Shown here: piece after piece, positions 16,278-23,469 of the stretch
Numbering within the stretch: the first letter of the stretch is position 1
Layout of the letters: the number at the start of each line of letters is the position of its first letter
From: DATKDU01 sp035649415
GTDB lineage: Bacteria > Planctomycetota > Planctomycetia > Pirellulales > Pirellulaceae
Length of the DNA stretch: 64,000 bases
Assembly (NCBI GenBank): GCA_035649415.1
Contig: DASRJP010000353.1
Span: forward strand, 1-64,000
Reading direction: 5' to 3'
Program-made: the position numbers and the translations under genes
The notes under the pieces: generated by a model
Seen by the model: only the letters and a program-made list of their open reading frames with translations
Database searches by the model: none
Told to the model about the DNA's origin: nothing

Positions 16278-18971
16278 TCATTTCTGCACGCGCTTGTTCA
16301 ACGTGTTGATCGTCTCGTTGAACGTGTATTTGAGGTAATCGTCCTGATCGTAAATCAGCGATTCGGTGGTGATGTCGATCGCTTCCTGGGAGTCGAAAAA
16401 CGAGAGGGCTCGCACGCCCTCCAGCCGCACGCGCACGTGTTCGTCGTTGACCTGTGCTTGGAGCAGCTTCAGTGGCTCCTTCACCCGGTCGCGCCAGTAG
16501 CACAGCACGCGCGTGGCCGCGGCTCGGGCTCGATAGTCCGGCGAGCGCAATAGCTGCCTCAGCAATTCCTCGTTCACGACGTCGTGCCGCTGGTGCACCC
16601 ACAGGGTCTCCAGCAGGTGGTGCTGGTAATCCGGATCGTTCTTGTCCAGCGACGCGGTCCACTTCTTCAGCTCGGCCAGGACGTCGTCGGTCGGTCGGTT
16701 ACCTAGCTCGGAGCGAATGCGATATCGCGTCCGCTCCTCGGGCTCGGTCTTGAAGTAATCCAGCAGTGTGGCAATCGGCTGGCCGGCGATCTTCACCGGC
16801 GTGATTAGCGGCCGCTTCGCGTAATGAATCCGCCAGATGCGGCCGTGGTTGTGATCGCGGTTAGGGTCGCGAATCGAATGTTGCATATGACCGACCAGTG
16901 GGTTGAACCAGTCGCAGACGTAGAGCGCCCCGTCGGGACCGAATTCCAGATCGACCGGACGCACGTTCGGATCATTGGACTTGAGCAGCGGATCGACCGG
17001 ATCGGCGGCAAACCCCGCGCCATCCTCCTTCATCTTGTACTGAAGCACCCCCTGAAAGCCGATGCAGTTGTTGAGCAGGTAATTCCCCTGAACGTCGCCC
17101 GGAAAATTGCGGCTGTCCACCAGTTCGCAACCGCACGTGGGCCGCCACTGCTTGACCAGCATCTGCTTCATCGTGGCGTGCTTGTCCGGATAGTCGAGAT
17201 CGCCGGAGAAGGCCGTGCCGTAGTAGTTAAAACCTGGTGATGCATCGGCAATCAGGTTCTGTCCCCAGCGATCGACGTAATGACCCCACGGATTGGAAAA
17301 TCCATACGAGATGAATAGCGACAGCTTGTGCGAGCGCGGCTCGAAGCGAAACACGCCGGCATTCTTCACGCGCTGCGGGCCGTAGGGGGTTTCGACCTGG
17401 CTGTGATGGAAGATGCCTTCGCCAAAGTAAAGAGCGCCTCCCTGGTCGAGCGTGAAGGCGTGGATTGAGTGGTGCGAGTCGCCCGAGTCGAAGCCCGAAA
17501 GAACTATTTCCTTCGTGTCCGCCCTGTCATCTCCGTTGGTGTCTTTCAGGAATACGAGGTTTGGCTGCTGTGCGACGTAGACGCCGCCGTTGGCAATCTC
17601 AATCCCCGTCGGCACGTGCAGCCCGTCGGCAAAGGTCGTAACCTTGTCCGCCTTGCCGTCGGCATTCGTATCTTCCAGGATCAGCACCTTGTCGTTGGGG
17701 GGACTGCCGGGGAGGTACATCGGGTACGACGGCATCACACAGACCCACAGGCGTCCCTTGGCGTCAAAGCAAAACTGTACGGGGTTTTCCAGATCCGGGA
17801 ATTCTTCCTCCGAGGCGAACAGGTTGATCGCGTACCCTTCGGGCAGTTCCATTTGCTTGCGCGATGCTTCGGGCGGCGTAATCGTGATCGGTGCAATAAA
17901 ATTAGTCTCGATCTTGGCGAATTCGCCGGCCCCTGAATCGTCGATTGTTTCGGGGACAGGCTTCCCCTGCGCGACTTGCCAGATCCGCTGGTCGCGGATG
18001 GCGATCATGTTGCGGAGCCTGGCGAATTCGGCCGGGAAGTTGATCACGCCGAAGGGCTCCTTGCGGCCGCCGTAAATGTAGTAGCCGTTGACCGCCCGAT
18101 GGTCGAAGAAGAATTGGCGATTCTTCTCGTTGACTTCCGCGCGGAGCCTTTCCAGATCGCGCTCGTTGGCTGTGGGGCGCGGGCCAAAGAGGGACTCGTC
18201 AAGCTCCGCCGCCATCAGCCTGTCCCCCAACTCGTTTAAGTGGACGCCGTTGATTGTCAGCTTCTTGTCCCTGGCCTCGTCCATGAGCATCTTCGACGGC
18301 GCGAAAAGATCGACGAACGCGACTTTCTCGGCCGCCGCGACTTTTTTCATTGCCGCCGTGTAGAGCGCCAGATTCTTGTTATTTGCCGATCCGTCGGGCA
18401 GTTCGCGCTGCTGGAGGTTTTCATGGGCGACGGGTGAGACGAGGACAATCCGCGGCTGGCTGCCGCTGGGTTTGGCTTCCTTGATCGCCTTTACGAAGTG
18501 CGCCAGGTCGCTCTCAAACTGCGCCAGCCCCTTTTCGCCGCGGAACGATTCGTTGAAACCGAAGAAGGCCAGCACCACGTCCGCCTTGTGATCGGCCAGC
18601 GTCTGCTTGTGATCGAGAAAGTCCTTCGACCGCGGACGAAGCGGCGCCTTTTCTGGCGTGAGGCCGATCCGGTCGGCGCTGTTTTCCACCGGCGTGACCG
18701 ATTGGGGAACGAGCGTCACCTCGTCGGCACTAAAACCCAAATTGCGAACGTACAGCTCGTGCTCTGGAAAGCGGCTGTGCAGGAGGGTCTCAAAGTGGCC
18801 AAAGTACTGCATCCGCTCGGCCAGGGTGTTGCCAATCAAGACAACGTGATCCCCTTTCTCCAGTTTCAGCGGCGGGCCGTCGTCGGCGGGAGCCACATTA
18901 GGGAGACAGGCCCAGGCAAACAGGATGGCCGGCAGCGCACGGAAACAGTGCATAGGCAGACTCGTAGGCAT
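16278..18971 (-). CDS. degenerate SGNH domain fused to PVC-type dehydrogenase propeller
   Basis: 897 residues from the ATG chosen at 18971 (an alternative ATG at 18953 keeps the leader). Signal peptide about 8-28. Residues 40-260 have the SGNH/GDSL hydrolase fold pattern, but block I reads GNT (47-49) instead of GDS, and block V reads NGVH (241-244) instead of DxxH. The usual Ser and Asp of the triad are therefore absent. GFN at 138-140 keeps block III. Residues about 350-720 are the PVC membrane-bound dehydrogenase propeller (DTNADGKADKVTTF, DTNGDDRADTKEIV), and a HEAT-like stretch closes the protein. Unlike the gene at 8309 there is no haem c motif. An open extension to 19394 has no leader and is rejected. 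Confidence 0.82.
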   Translation of the reverse strand: MPTSLPMHCFRALPAILFAWACLPNVAPADDGPPLKLEKGDHVVLIGNTLAERMQYFGHFETLLHSRFPEHELYVRNLGFSADEVTLVPQSVTPVENSADRIGLTPEKAPLRPRSKDFLDHKQTLADHKADVVLAFFGFNESFRGEKGLAQFESDLAHFVKAIKEAKPSGSQPRIVLVSPVAHENLQQRELPDGSANNKNLALYTAAMKKVAAAEKVAFVDLFAPSKMLMDEARDKKLTINGVHLNELGDRLMAAELDESLFGPRPTANERDLERLRAEVNEKNRQFFFDHRAVNGYYIYGGRKEPFGVINFPAEFARLRNMIAIRDQRIWQVAQGKPVPETIDDSGAGEFAKIETNFIAPITITPPEASRKQMELPEGYAINLFASEEEFPDLENPVQFCFDAKGRLWVCVMPSYPMYLPGSPPNDKVLILEDTNADGKADKVTTFADGLHVPTGIEIANGGVYVAQQPNLVFLKDTNGDDRADTKEIVLSGFDSGDSHHSIHAFTLDQGGALYFGEGIFHHSQVETPYGPQRVKNAGVFRFEPRSHKLSLFISYGFSNPWGHYVDRWGQNLIADASPGFNYYGTAFSGDLDYPDKHATMKQMLVKQWRPTCGCELVDSRNFPGDVQGNYLLNNCIGFQGVLQYKMKEDGAGFAADPVDPLLKSNDPNVRPVDLEFGPDGALYVCDWFNPLVGHMQHSIRDPNRDHNHGRIWRIHYAKRPLITPVKIAGQPIATLLDYFKTEPEERTRYRIRSELGNRPTDDVLAELKKWTASLDKNDPDYQHHLLETLWVHQRHDVVNEELLRQLLRSPDYRARAAATRVLCYWRDRVKEPLKLLQAQVNDEHVRVRLEGVRALSFFDSQEAIDITTESLIYDQDDYLKYTFNETINTLNKRVQK

Positions 18972-19234
18972 GGCGTGGGTCGTGGACGCGGAAACTCGAA
19001 GTGTACTTGAGGCCCTGCGCGATGAGAAGTTGCCGCGGCTGTCAGCCCGGTGGCCGACTTCAGCCTGGAAATGCCGTCGCAGCAAAGGTTTAAGCCATCG
19101 CGAATGACTGCCCGCGATGTAAACCCCCGCCGGGCGGCTGTAACAAACGGGCCCCTTTTGCGCTTCGCAACCCAGAGGGATGAAGGACGCCTTACAACAG
19201 TCCTGACACAAAGTTCTGGCAAAGGAAAATTGCA

Positions 19235-20296
19235 ATGAAGAGTTCATGGTATGCGACGCTGGCAATCGTGGCTGCGCTCGTGCTGGGGTCGCTGGTCGGT
19301 CAAAGTTTTGGCGGCGAAAAGGGCTTTGCAAAAGTCGGTCGCGCCGGGGGCGGACAGTCATTCGCGCAAAAGGTGCAGGGTGGCTCCGCGCCAAAATTCA
19401 GCGGCGGCTCGATGAATACAATCGCGGCCCGCAAGCTCGGCGGAGCATCGCTTGGCGGCTTCCCTGGCAAACCGCCGATCGTGAAGCCCACGTTCCCCGT
19501 GACGCCCGTGGGACCGGTGAAGCCCCCCATCGGGCCCATCGGACCGATCAAGCCGCCGGTTGGACCGGTGAAACCACCAGTCGGTCCCATCGGTCCCATC
19601 AAGCCGCCTGTGGGACCGATCAAGCCACCCGTTGGTCCCATCGGACCAATTGGGCCCATCAAGCCGCCCATTGGTCCGATCAAGCCACCTATCGGTCCCA
19701 TCGGACCGATCAAGCCCCCGATTGGCGCGATCACTCCTCTGCCCCCGATTTGCCCGCCCAAGCCCTGTCCGCCGATCTGCCCGCCTCACTATCCGGGCGG
19801 ATACTGCGGTCCGTGGTACCCGCTGCCTGGCTTTTGGGGATGCCATCACCACTGCCCGCCGGTCTGCATCACGCTACCAGCGTATTGCGGATATCCGTGC
19901 GTGGTGACGGAAACGATCGTCGTCGAAGGTGCGACCACGCCAGTGCTGGTCAGCGCCCAGGTCGTCGAGGATGCGGCCGAGGCAAAGCTGATGCAAGTGC
20001 CTGTCGGTGCCACGCTGACGCTGGCGGACAAAAACCTCGGCGCCGAAGAAGGGCAAGTCGTGCTTGAAGTCCAGTCGGTTTCGCTCCCCGCCAAGGTGAA
20101 TGAATGGAAAGCCGACAAGGTCAACGCCACGTTGCCCTTGTTTGGCCTGGCTGCACCGACGAAGGCCAAAATCTGGCTCCTTCGCAAGGATGGGCAGGTG
20201 GCCAACACGGTGATGGTCGAGCTGATTCCCGCGACTCCTGAGTCTCAGCAAGCTGCGGCCCAAGCTGCCGCCAATCAGGCTGCGGCCCAGCAGTAG
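19235..20296 (+). CDS. secreted Gly-Pro-Ile repeat and Cys/His-rich protein
   Basis: 353 residues with a Sec leader (1-28). About 90-165 is a regular low-complexity region made of GPIGPIKPPVGP-type units, alternating K-P-P with G-P-I/V steps. A short Cys/His/Tyr-rich section follows (about 170-220: PPICPPKPCPPICPPHY, GCHHHCPPVC) with more than ten cysteines. The C-terminal 120 residues form a beta-rich domain (EGQVVLEVQSVSLPAKVNEW). The repeat should form an extended polyproline-like rod, and the cysteines could cross-link or bind metal; both are inferences. A wall or surface role is plausible in an organism without a conventional envelope protein set. Transcription ends at a strong terminator at 20324. 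Confidence 0.8.
   Translation: MKSSWYATLAIVAALVLGSLVGQSFGGEKGFAKVGRAGGGQSFAQKVQGGSAPKFSGGSMNTIAARKLGGASLGGFPGKPPIVKPTFPVTPVGPVKPPIGPIGPIKPPVGPVKPPVGPIGPIKPPVGPIKPPVGPIGPIGPIKPPIGPIKPPIGPIGPIKPPIGAITPLPPICPPKPCPPICPPHYPGGYCGPWYPLPGFWGCHHHCPPVCITLPAYCGYPCVVTETIVVEGATTPVLVSAQVVEDAAEAKLMQVPVGATLTLADKNLGAEEGQVVLEVQSVSLPAKVNEWKADKVNATLPLFGLAAPTKAKIWLLRKDGQVANTVMVELIPATPESQQAAAQAAANQAAAQQ
19508..19730 (+). repeat. coding repeat of Gly-Pro-Ile/Lys-Pro-Pro units
   Basis: Within the secreted protein at 19235, about 220 bases encode degenerate tandem copies of G-P-I-G-P-I-K-P-P-V/I. The DNA words (ATCGGACCGATCAAGCC and variants) repeat with irregular 12-, 18- and 27-base periods, so the copy number could vary between strains by in-frame slippage. 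Confidence 0.75.
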
Positions 20297-20323
20297 CAGC
20301 GTCGATTCGAAAATTGTCGCACG

Positions 20324-20355
20324 AGAGCCGGAGAAAGATCTCCGGCTCTTTTTTT
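20324..20355 (+). terminator. rho-independent terminator
   Basis: AGAGCCGGAGA (20324-20334), loop AAGA, and TCTCCGGCTCT (20339-20349) form a perfect 11-bp stem. It is followed directly by a run of T up to 20355. It ends the transcript of the repeat protein and excludes any upstream start for the CBS-domain gene. Confidence 0.92.
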
Positions 20356-20370
20356 GCGCGGCGCCAAGCC

Positions 20371-20376
20371 TATAAT
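20371..20376 (+). promoter_or_regulatory. -10 box of a probable promoter for the CBS gene
   Basis: A perfect TATAAT lies 22 bases after the terminator stem's T-run begins and 45 bases before the start codon at 20422. The -35 region overlaps the T-run and matches consensus poorly. Confidence 0.4.
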
Positions 20377-20421
20377 CGTCGTCGGAACCTGCGCAACTCG
20401 CCTCGAACCAGAGAGCCCGAA

Positions 20422-20937
20422 ATGATCCTCTGTCCATACTGCGACCATGAAGTGATCGAAGGGGCCGACGAGTGCGACGAGTGCGGCCAGCCGCTGACGG
20501 ATCTGCACCTGCCGCTACCCGCCAGCGAAGTCGAGCTGTCGCTGCTCACCGACCGGCTCTATTCCTATACCTCCAAGCGGCCGATGGTCATTTCGCCGAC
20601 GATGCCGGTGCGCGAAGTGCTGAGGCTGCTGGTGGATAACCGGATCGGTTGCCTTCTGGTGGTGGAACAGGGCAAGCTCGTCGGGATCTTCACTGAGCGC
20701 GACGTGCTGATGAAGCTGAATGATCGGGCGGCCGAGCTGGGCGACCGGCCGGTCAGCCAGTTCATGACCGAGACCGTGCAGTCGCTGCCGGCGACCGCGA
20801 AGATCGCCTTTGCCCTGCATCGCATGGACTTGGGCGGCTATCGACATGTACCGATCGTCGATGACGAAGGACGTCCAATCGGGATCTTCTCCGTCCGGGA
20901 CATGCTGAACTATCTGACGCGGAAGATGGCGGGCTAG
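20422..20937 (+). CDS. zinc-ribbon CBS-pair protein
   Basis: 171 residues. A short zinc ribbon (Cys4, Cys7, Cys18, Cys21) is followed by two CBS motifs: about 52-102 (VREVLRLLVDNRIGCLLVVE, GIFTERDVLMKL) and about 115-165 (GYRHVPIVDDEGRPIGIFSV, RDMLNYL). CBS pairs bind adenine nucleotides and act as energy sensors. With no attached enzyme, this one presumably signals through a partner held by the ribbon. The start at 20422 is fixed by the terminator at 20324-20355, which an upstream extension would have to read through. Confidence 0.88.
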   Translation: MILCPYCDHEVIEGADECDECGQPLTDLHLPLPASEVELSLLTDRLYSYTSKRPMVISPTMPVREVLRLLVDNRIGCLLVVEQGKLVGIFTERDVLMKLNDRAAELGDRPVSQFMTETVQSLPATAKIAFALHRMDLGGYRHVPIVDDEGRPIGIFSVRDMLNYLTRKMAG

Positions 20938-21066
20938 TTACCGCGGAAGCTCTTGAGAATCGCTCTCATTCTGCTCTCGCTTCCATTCGCCGCAGTCCCT
21001 CGGCAATTTGGTTGTGAGCCGCGTGAGCCGTGGCTAGATTGATGCGGGGGAAGCGGAGAGCGAGCA

Positions 21067-22086
21067 ATGCAACGCATGAATCGGCGGCGGCTTTTGTGCC
21101 TGGCTCTCGGGGCTGCAGGTGCGGCCGGCCTGGGATGGTACGGACGCAGCTCGGCGCACAGCAGATTGCGCGAAGCGTCGCGCACGGGCCGCGCGCTTGG
21201 AACCGAGACGACAATCACAGCGTTGCACGTGTCGCACGCGCGGGCGGAGCGGGCCGTCAATGCCGCGTTCGACGAGCTCGAGCGAGTCGAGTGGCTGCTG
21301 AGCATCTACCGGCCCGAGAGCCAGGTCAGCCGGCTCAATCGCGACGGCCGGCTGGCCGATCCGCACGAGCATTTGCTGACTGTACTCGATCATGCGCAAC
21401 GCATCTCCTGGCGCTCGGGCGGCGCCTTTGACGTCACCGTCCAGCCGCTGTGGAATCTGTTCCATCAGGCACAAAGTCGCGGCGCCTTGCCAGACGAAGC
21501 CGCCATTGCCACGGCGCGGCAGCTTGTCGATTTTCGCTCCTTAGACGTCAGCCGCAACGAAATCCGCTTGCGCCGACAAAACGCGGCCATCACGCTCAAC
21601 GGCATCGCTCAGGGATACGCGGCAGATCGCGTGGCAGCCGTGCTCGCTGAGCACGGCGTCGAGCATGCGCTCGTCAATGCCGGCGAGATGGTGCCGTTGG
21701 GAAAATCGACCGATGGCGACCAGTGGACTGTCGGAATTCAGCATCCGCGCCAGGGTGATGCGTACGCGGCGATTGTGCGGCTCGACGGGCGGGCCCTGGC
21801 GACGAGCGGCGATTACGCGACGACGTTCAGCGACGATTTTCGCTTTCACCACCTGTTTGACCCGCGGACGGGCATTTCGCCGACAGAACTGGCCAGCGTT
21901 TCCGTCGTCGCGCCGACGGCCATGGCAGCCGACGCCTTGTCCACCGCACTTTTCGTTCTCGGTCCGGCCCGCGGCTTGGACCTGATCGGGCAGACGCCGG
22001 GCGCCGACGCCTTTCTCGTCCTCAAGGATGGTCGGACGCGTGCGACCGGCGGCTTTCCGCTAGTCGCCGATGGAGGTACGGCATGA
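21067..22086 (+). CDS. apbE: FAD:protein FMN transferase (ApbE)
   Basis: 339 residues with a Sec/Tat-like leader (NRRRLLCLALGAAGAAG). Family motifs are present: an N-terminal region ELERVEWLLSIYRPESQVS, ITLNGIAQGYAADRVA, ALVNAGEM, TSGDYA, and HHLFDPRTG. ApbE moves FMN from FAD onto a threonine in partner proteins on the outer side of the inner membrane, using Mg2+. The usual NAGGD reads NAGEM here, a small deviation. The next gene, overlapping by ATGA, encodes a protein with an FMN-binding domain and a recognisable flavinylation site, which is a likely substrate. Confidence 0.93.
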   Translation: MQRMNRRRLLCLALGAAGAAGLGWYGRSSAHSRLREASRTGRALGTETTITALHVSHARAERAVNAAFDELERVEWLLSIYRPESQVSRLNRDGRLADPHEHLLTVLDHAQRISWRSGGAFDVTVQPLWNLFHQAQSRGALPDEAAIATARQLVDFRSLDVSRNEIRLRRQNAAITLNGIAQGYAADRVAAVLAEHGVEHALVNAGEMVPLGKSTDGDQWTVGIQHPRQGDAYAAIVRLDGRALATSGDYATTFSDDFRFHHLFDPRTGISPTELASVSVVAPTAMAADALSTALFVLGPARGLDLIGQTPGADAFLVLKDGRTRATGGFPLVADGGTA

Positions 22087-23414
22087 TGCGGCACTGGTGC
22101 ATTGTGGTGGCGATCGTGCTCATCGCGGCGGCTTCAGCGCTGGGGGCGACGATCGAGTTTTTGACTGGCGCGAAGGTCGAGGGGACGGTCCTTTCCAAGG
22201 ACGACAAGAACGTCACGGCCGAAGTCAAGATCGGCGGCAAGATACTCAAGCGGACATATCCGCTGAGCTCGATTCATAAAGTGACGATCGGCGATAAGGT
22301 CCACGTGATCAATCCGAAGCCGGGCAGTCCCGCCGACAAGACCAGGTCCGTGAGCCGAGGCTCGGCCGCGAGCCGATCGGGTTCGCTCGCGGAAATCGTC
22401 GGCAGCACGCGCACCAAGGCGGAGGTGCAGGCGCTGATCGACCGCGTCGGCAAGCTGCCCCCGGAGTGGTACGAAGCGACACCGCTCAATTATCCGCAGT
22501 CGCTCGACATGACGTGGCCGGCGAAACCGGAGGGTGACTGGAACAACCAGAAGAACGTCGGCCAGTACGTGTGGGACATCATCAATCCCAATCAAAACAA
22601 GTGGCGGGAAGGAGTGCGGCTGATGCATCACCTGTTGACGCTCCACCAGAGCGATCAGGAGAAGCGGTCCCGCGCGATGAATGAGCTGGGACGCATGTAT
22701 CACAACCTGCACGAGGACTATGCGCGGGCCGCGTTCTGGTGGCAGAAGGCCGGCCTCGACAAATCGCACCAGCCGCTGGGGAACACGGTTCACCTGGCGG
22801 AATGCTACTGGCGGCTGGGGAATAAGCCGATGGCGATGGAGCTGCTGGAAAAGGCCCCCTACACCTACGCCACGGTCAAGCTCCTGGCGGACATGGGCGA
22901 GGTTGATTCAGCCGTCGAACTGGCGGAACGGATCGTCAAGGCGCCAAATGCGGCCTCCGACCTGGCGTACCTTTACGCGGCAGACGGCTGCCGCGTGGCG
23001 GGAAAGTATCGCCAGGCGATGAGTTACTACCAGAAGGTGCAGGACGTTCCTGCGACAGGGAACGCCAAGGGGAGGGTGGAGCGGAATCACAGCCGGGCCC
23101 AGGCGAGCCTGGAGGCGATCAAGCTGTTTGAGCTGCTCGACGTGAAAAAAGTCCCTGACGGAACGTACGAGGCGGAGTCGATCGGCTATGAAGCGGCCGT
23201 ACGGACCCAGGTGGTCGTGAAGGGGGGCAAGATCGAATCGGTCAAAGTCGTACAGCACCGCGAGAAGCAGTTCTACTCAGCTCTCTCCGACACGCCAGCC
23301 AAGATCATTGCCAAGCAGGGGGTGAAAGGCGTCGATGCCACCAGCAGCGCCACGATCACCTCGGAGGCGATCATCAACGGAACGGCCAAGGCGCTGGCGG
23401 GTGCGCAAAAGTAG
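22083..23414 (+). CDS. TPR protein with C-terminal FMN-binding domain
   Basis: 443 residues. Signal peptide (about 1-22), then a small beta domain (FLTGAKVEGTVLSKDDKNV) and a helical TPR/Sel1-like region (about 150-340: RSRAMNELGRMYHNLHEDYA, NTVHLAECYWRLGNKPMAME). The C-terminus (about 355-440) is an FMN_bind domain ending with DATSSATITS, a match to the ApbE target pattern Dxx(S/T)(G/S)AT, with Thr424 as the likely FMN acceptor. It is translationally coupled to apbE (ATGA) and followed by a polyferredoxin gene. I infer a periplasmic flavoprotein that exchanges electrons with the membrane iron-sulfur protein. The TPR-FMN_bind combination is unlike RnfG/NqrC, where the domain stands nearly alone. 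Confidence 0.87.
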   Translation: MMRHWCIVVAIVLIAAASALGATIEFLTGAKVEGTVLSKDDKNVTAEVKIGGKILKRTYPLSSIHKVTIGDKVHVINPKPGSPADKTRSVSRGSAASRSGSLAEIVGSTRTKAEVQALIDRVGKLPPEWYEATPLNYPQSLDMTWPAKPEGDWNNQKNVGQYVWDIINPNQNKWREGVRLMHHLLTLHQSDQEKRSRAMNELGRMYHNLHEDYARAAFWWQKAGLDKSHQPLGNTVHLAECYWRLGNKPMAMELLEKAPYTYATVKLLADMGEVDSAVELAERIVKAPNAASDLAYLYAADGCRVAGKYRQAMSYYQKVQDVPATGNAKGRVERNHSRAQASLEAIKLFELLDVKKVPDGTYEAESIGYEAAVRTQVVVKGGKIESVKVVQHREKQFYSALSDTPAKIIAKQGVKGVDATSSATITSEAIINGTAKALAGAQK

Positions 23415-23462
23415 AACGAAATTCATTTCGTTCGTTTATCCGGAGCGGAATGAATTCCGTTC
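23414..23462. repeat. pair of related palindromes
   Basis: GAACGAAAT (23414-23422) and ATTTCGTTC (23425-23433) form a 9-bp palindrome with a two-base centre. A second palindrome, CGGAAT (23446-23451) and ATTCCG (23454-23459), follows. Read in reverse, the second unit (AGAACGGAATTCATTCCG) is a variant of the first (AGAACGAAATTCATTTCG). The pair thus forms an inverted duplex between two genes of an operon, overlapping the stop codon of the upstream one. It resembles a REP-type element. Confidence 0.65.
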
Positions 23463-23469
23463 TACGAAA

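Noticed and set aside
18972..19394. N-terminal extension of the SGNH-dehydrogenase protein
   Set aside because: It would hide the signal peptide 141 residues inside the protein and overlap the start of the divergent repeat-protein gene.
19508..19730. CRISPR array
   Set aside because: The repetition is in frame within a signal-peptide-bearing protein. There are no constant repeats with unique spacers, and no cas gene nearby.
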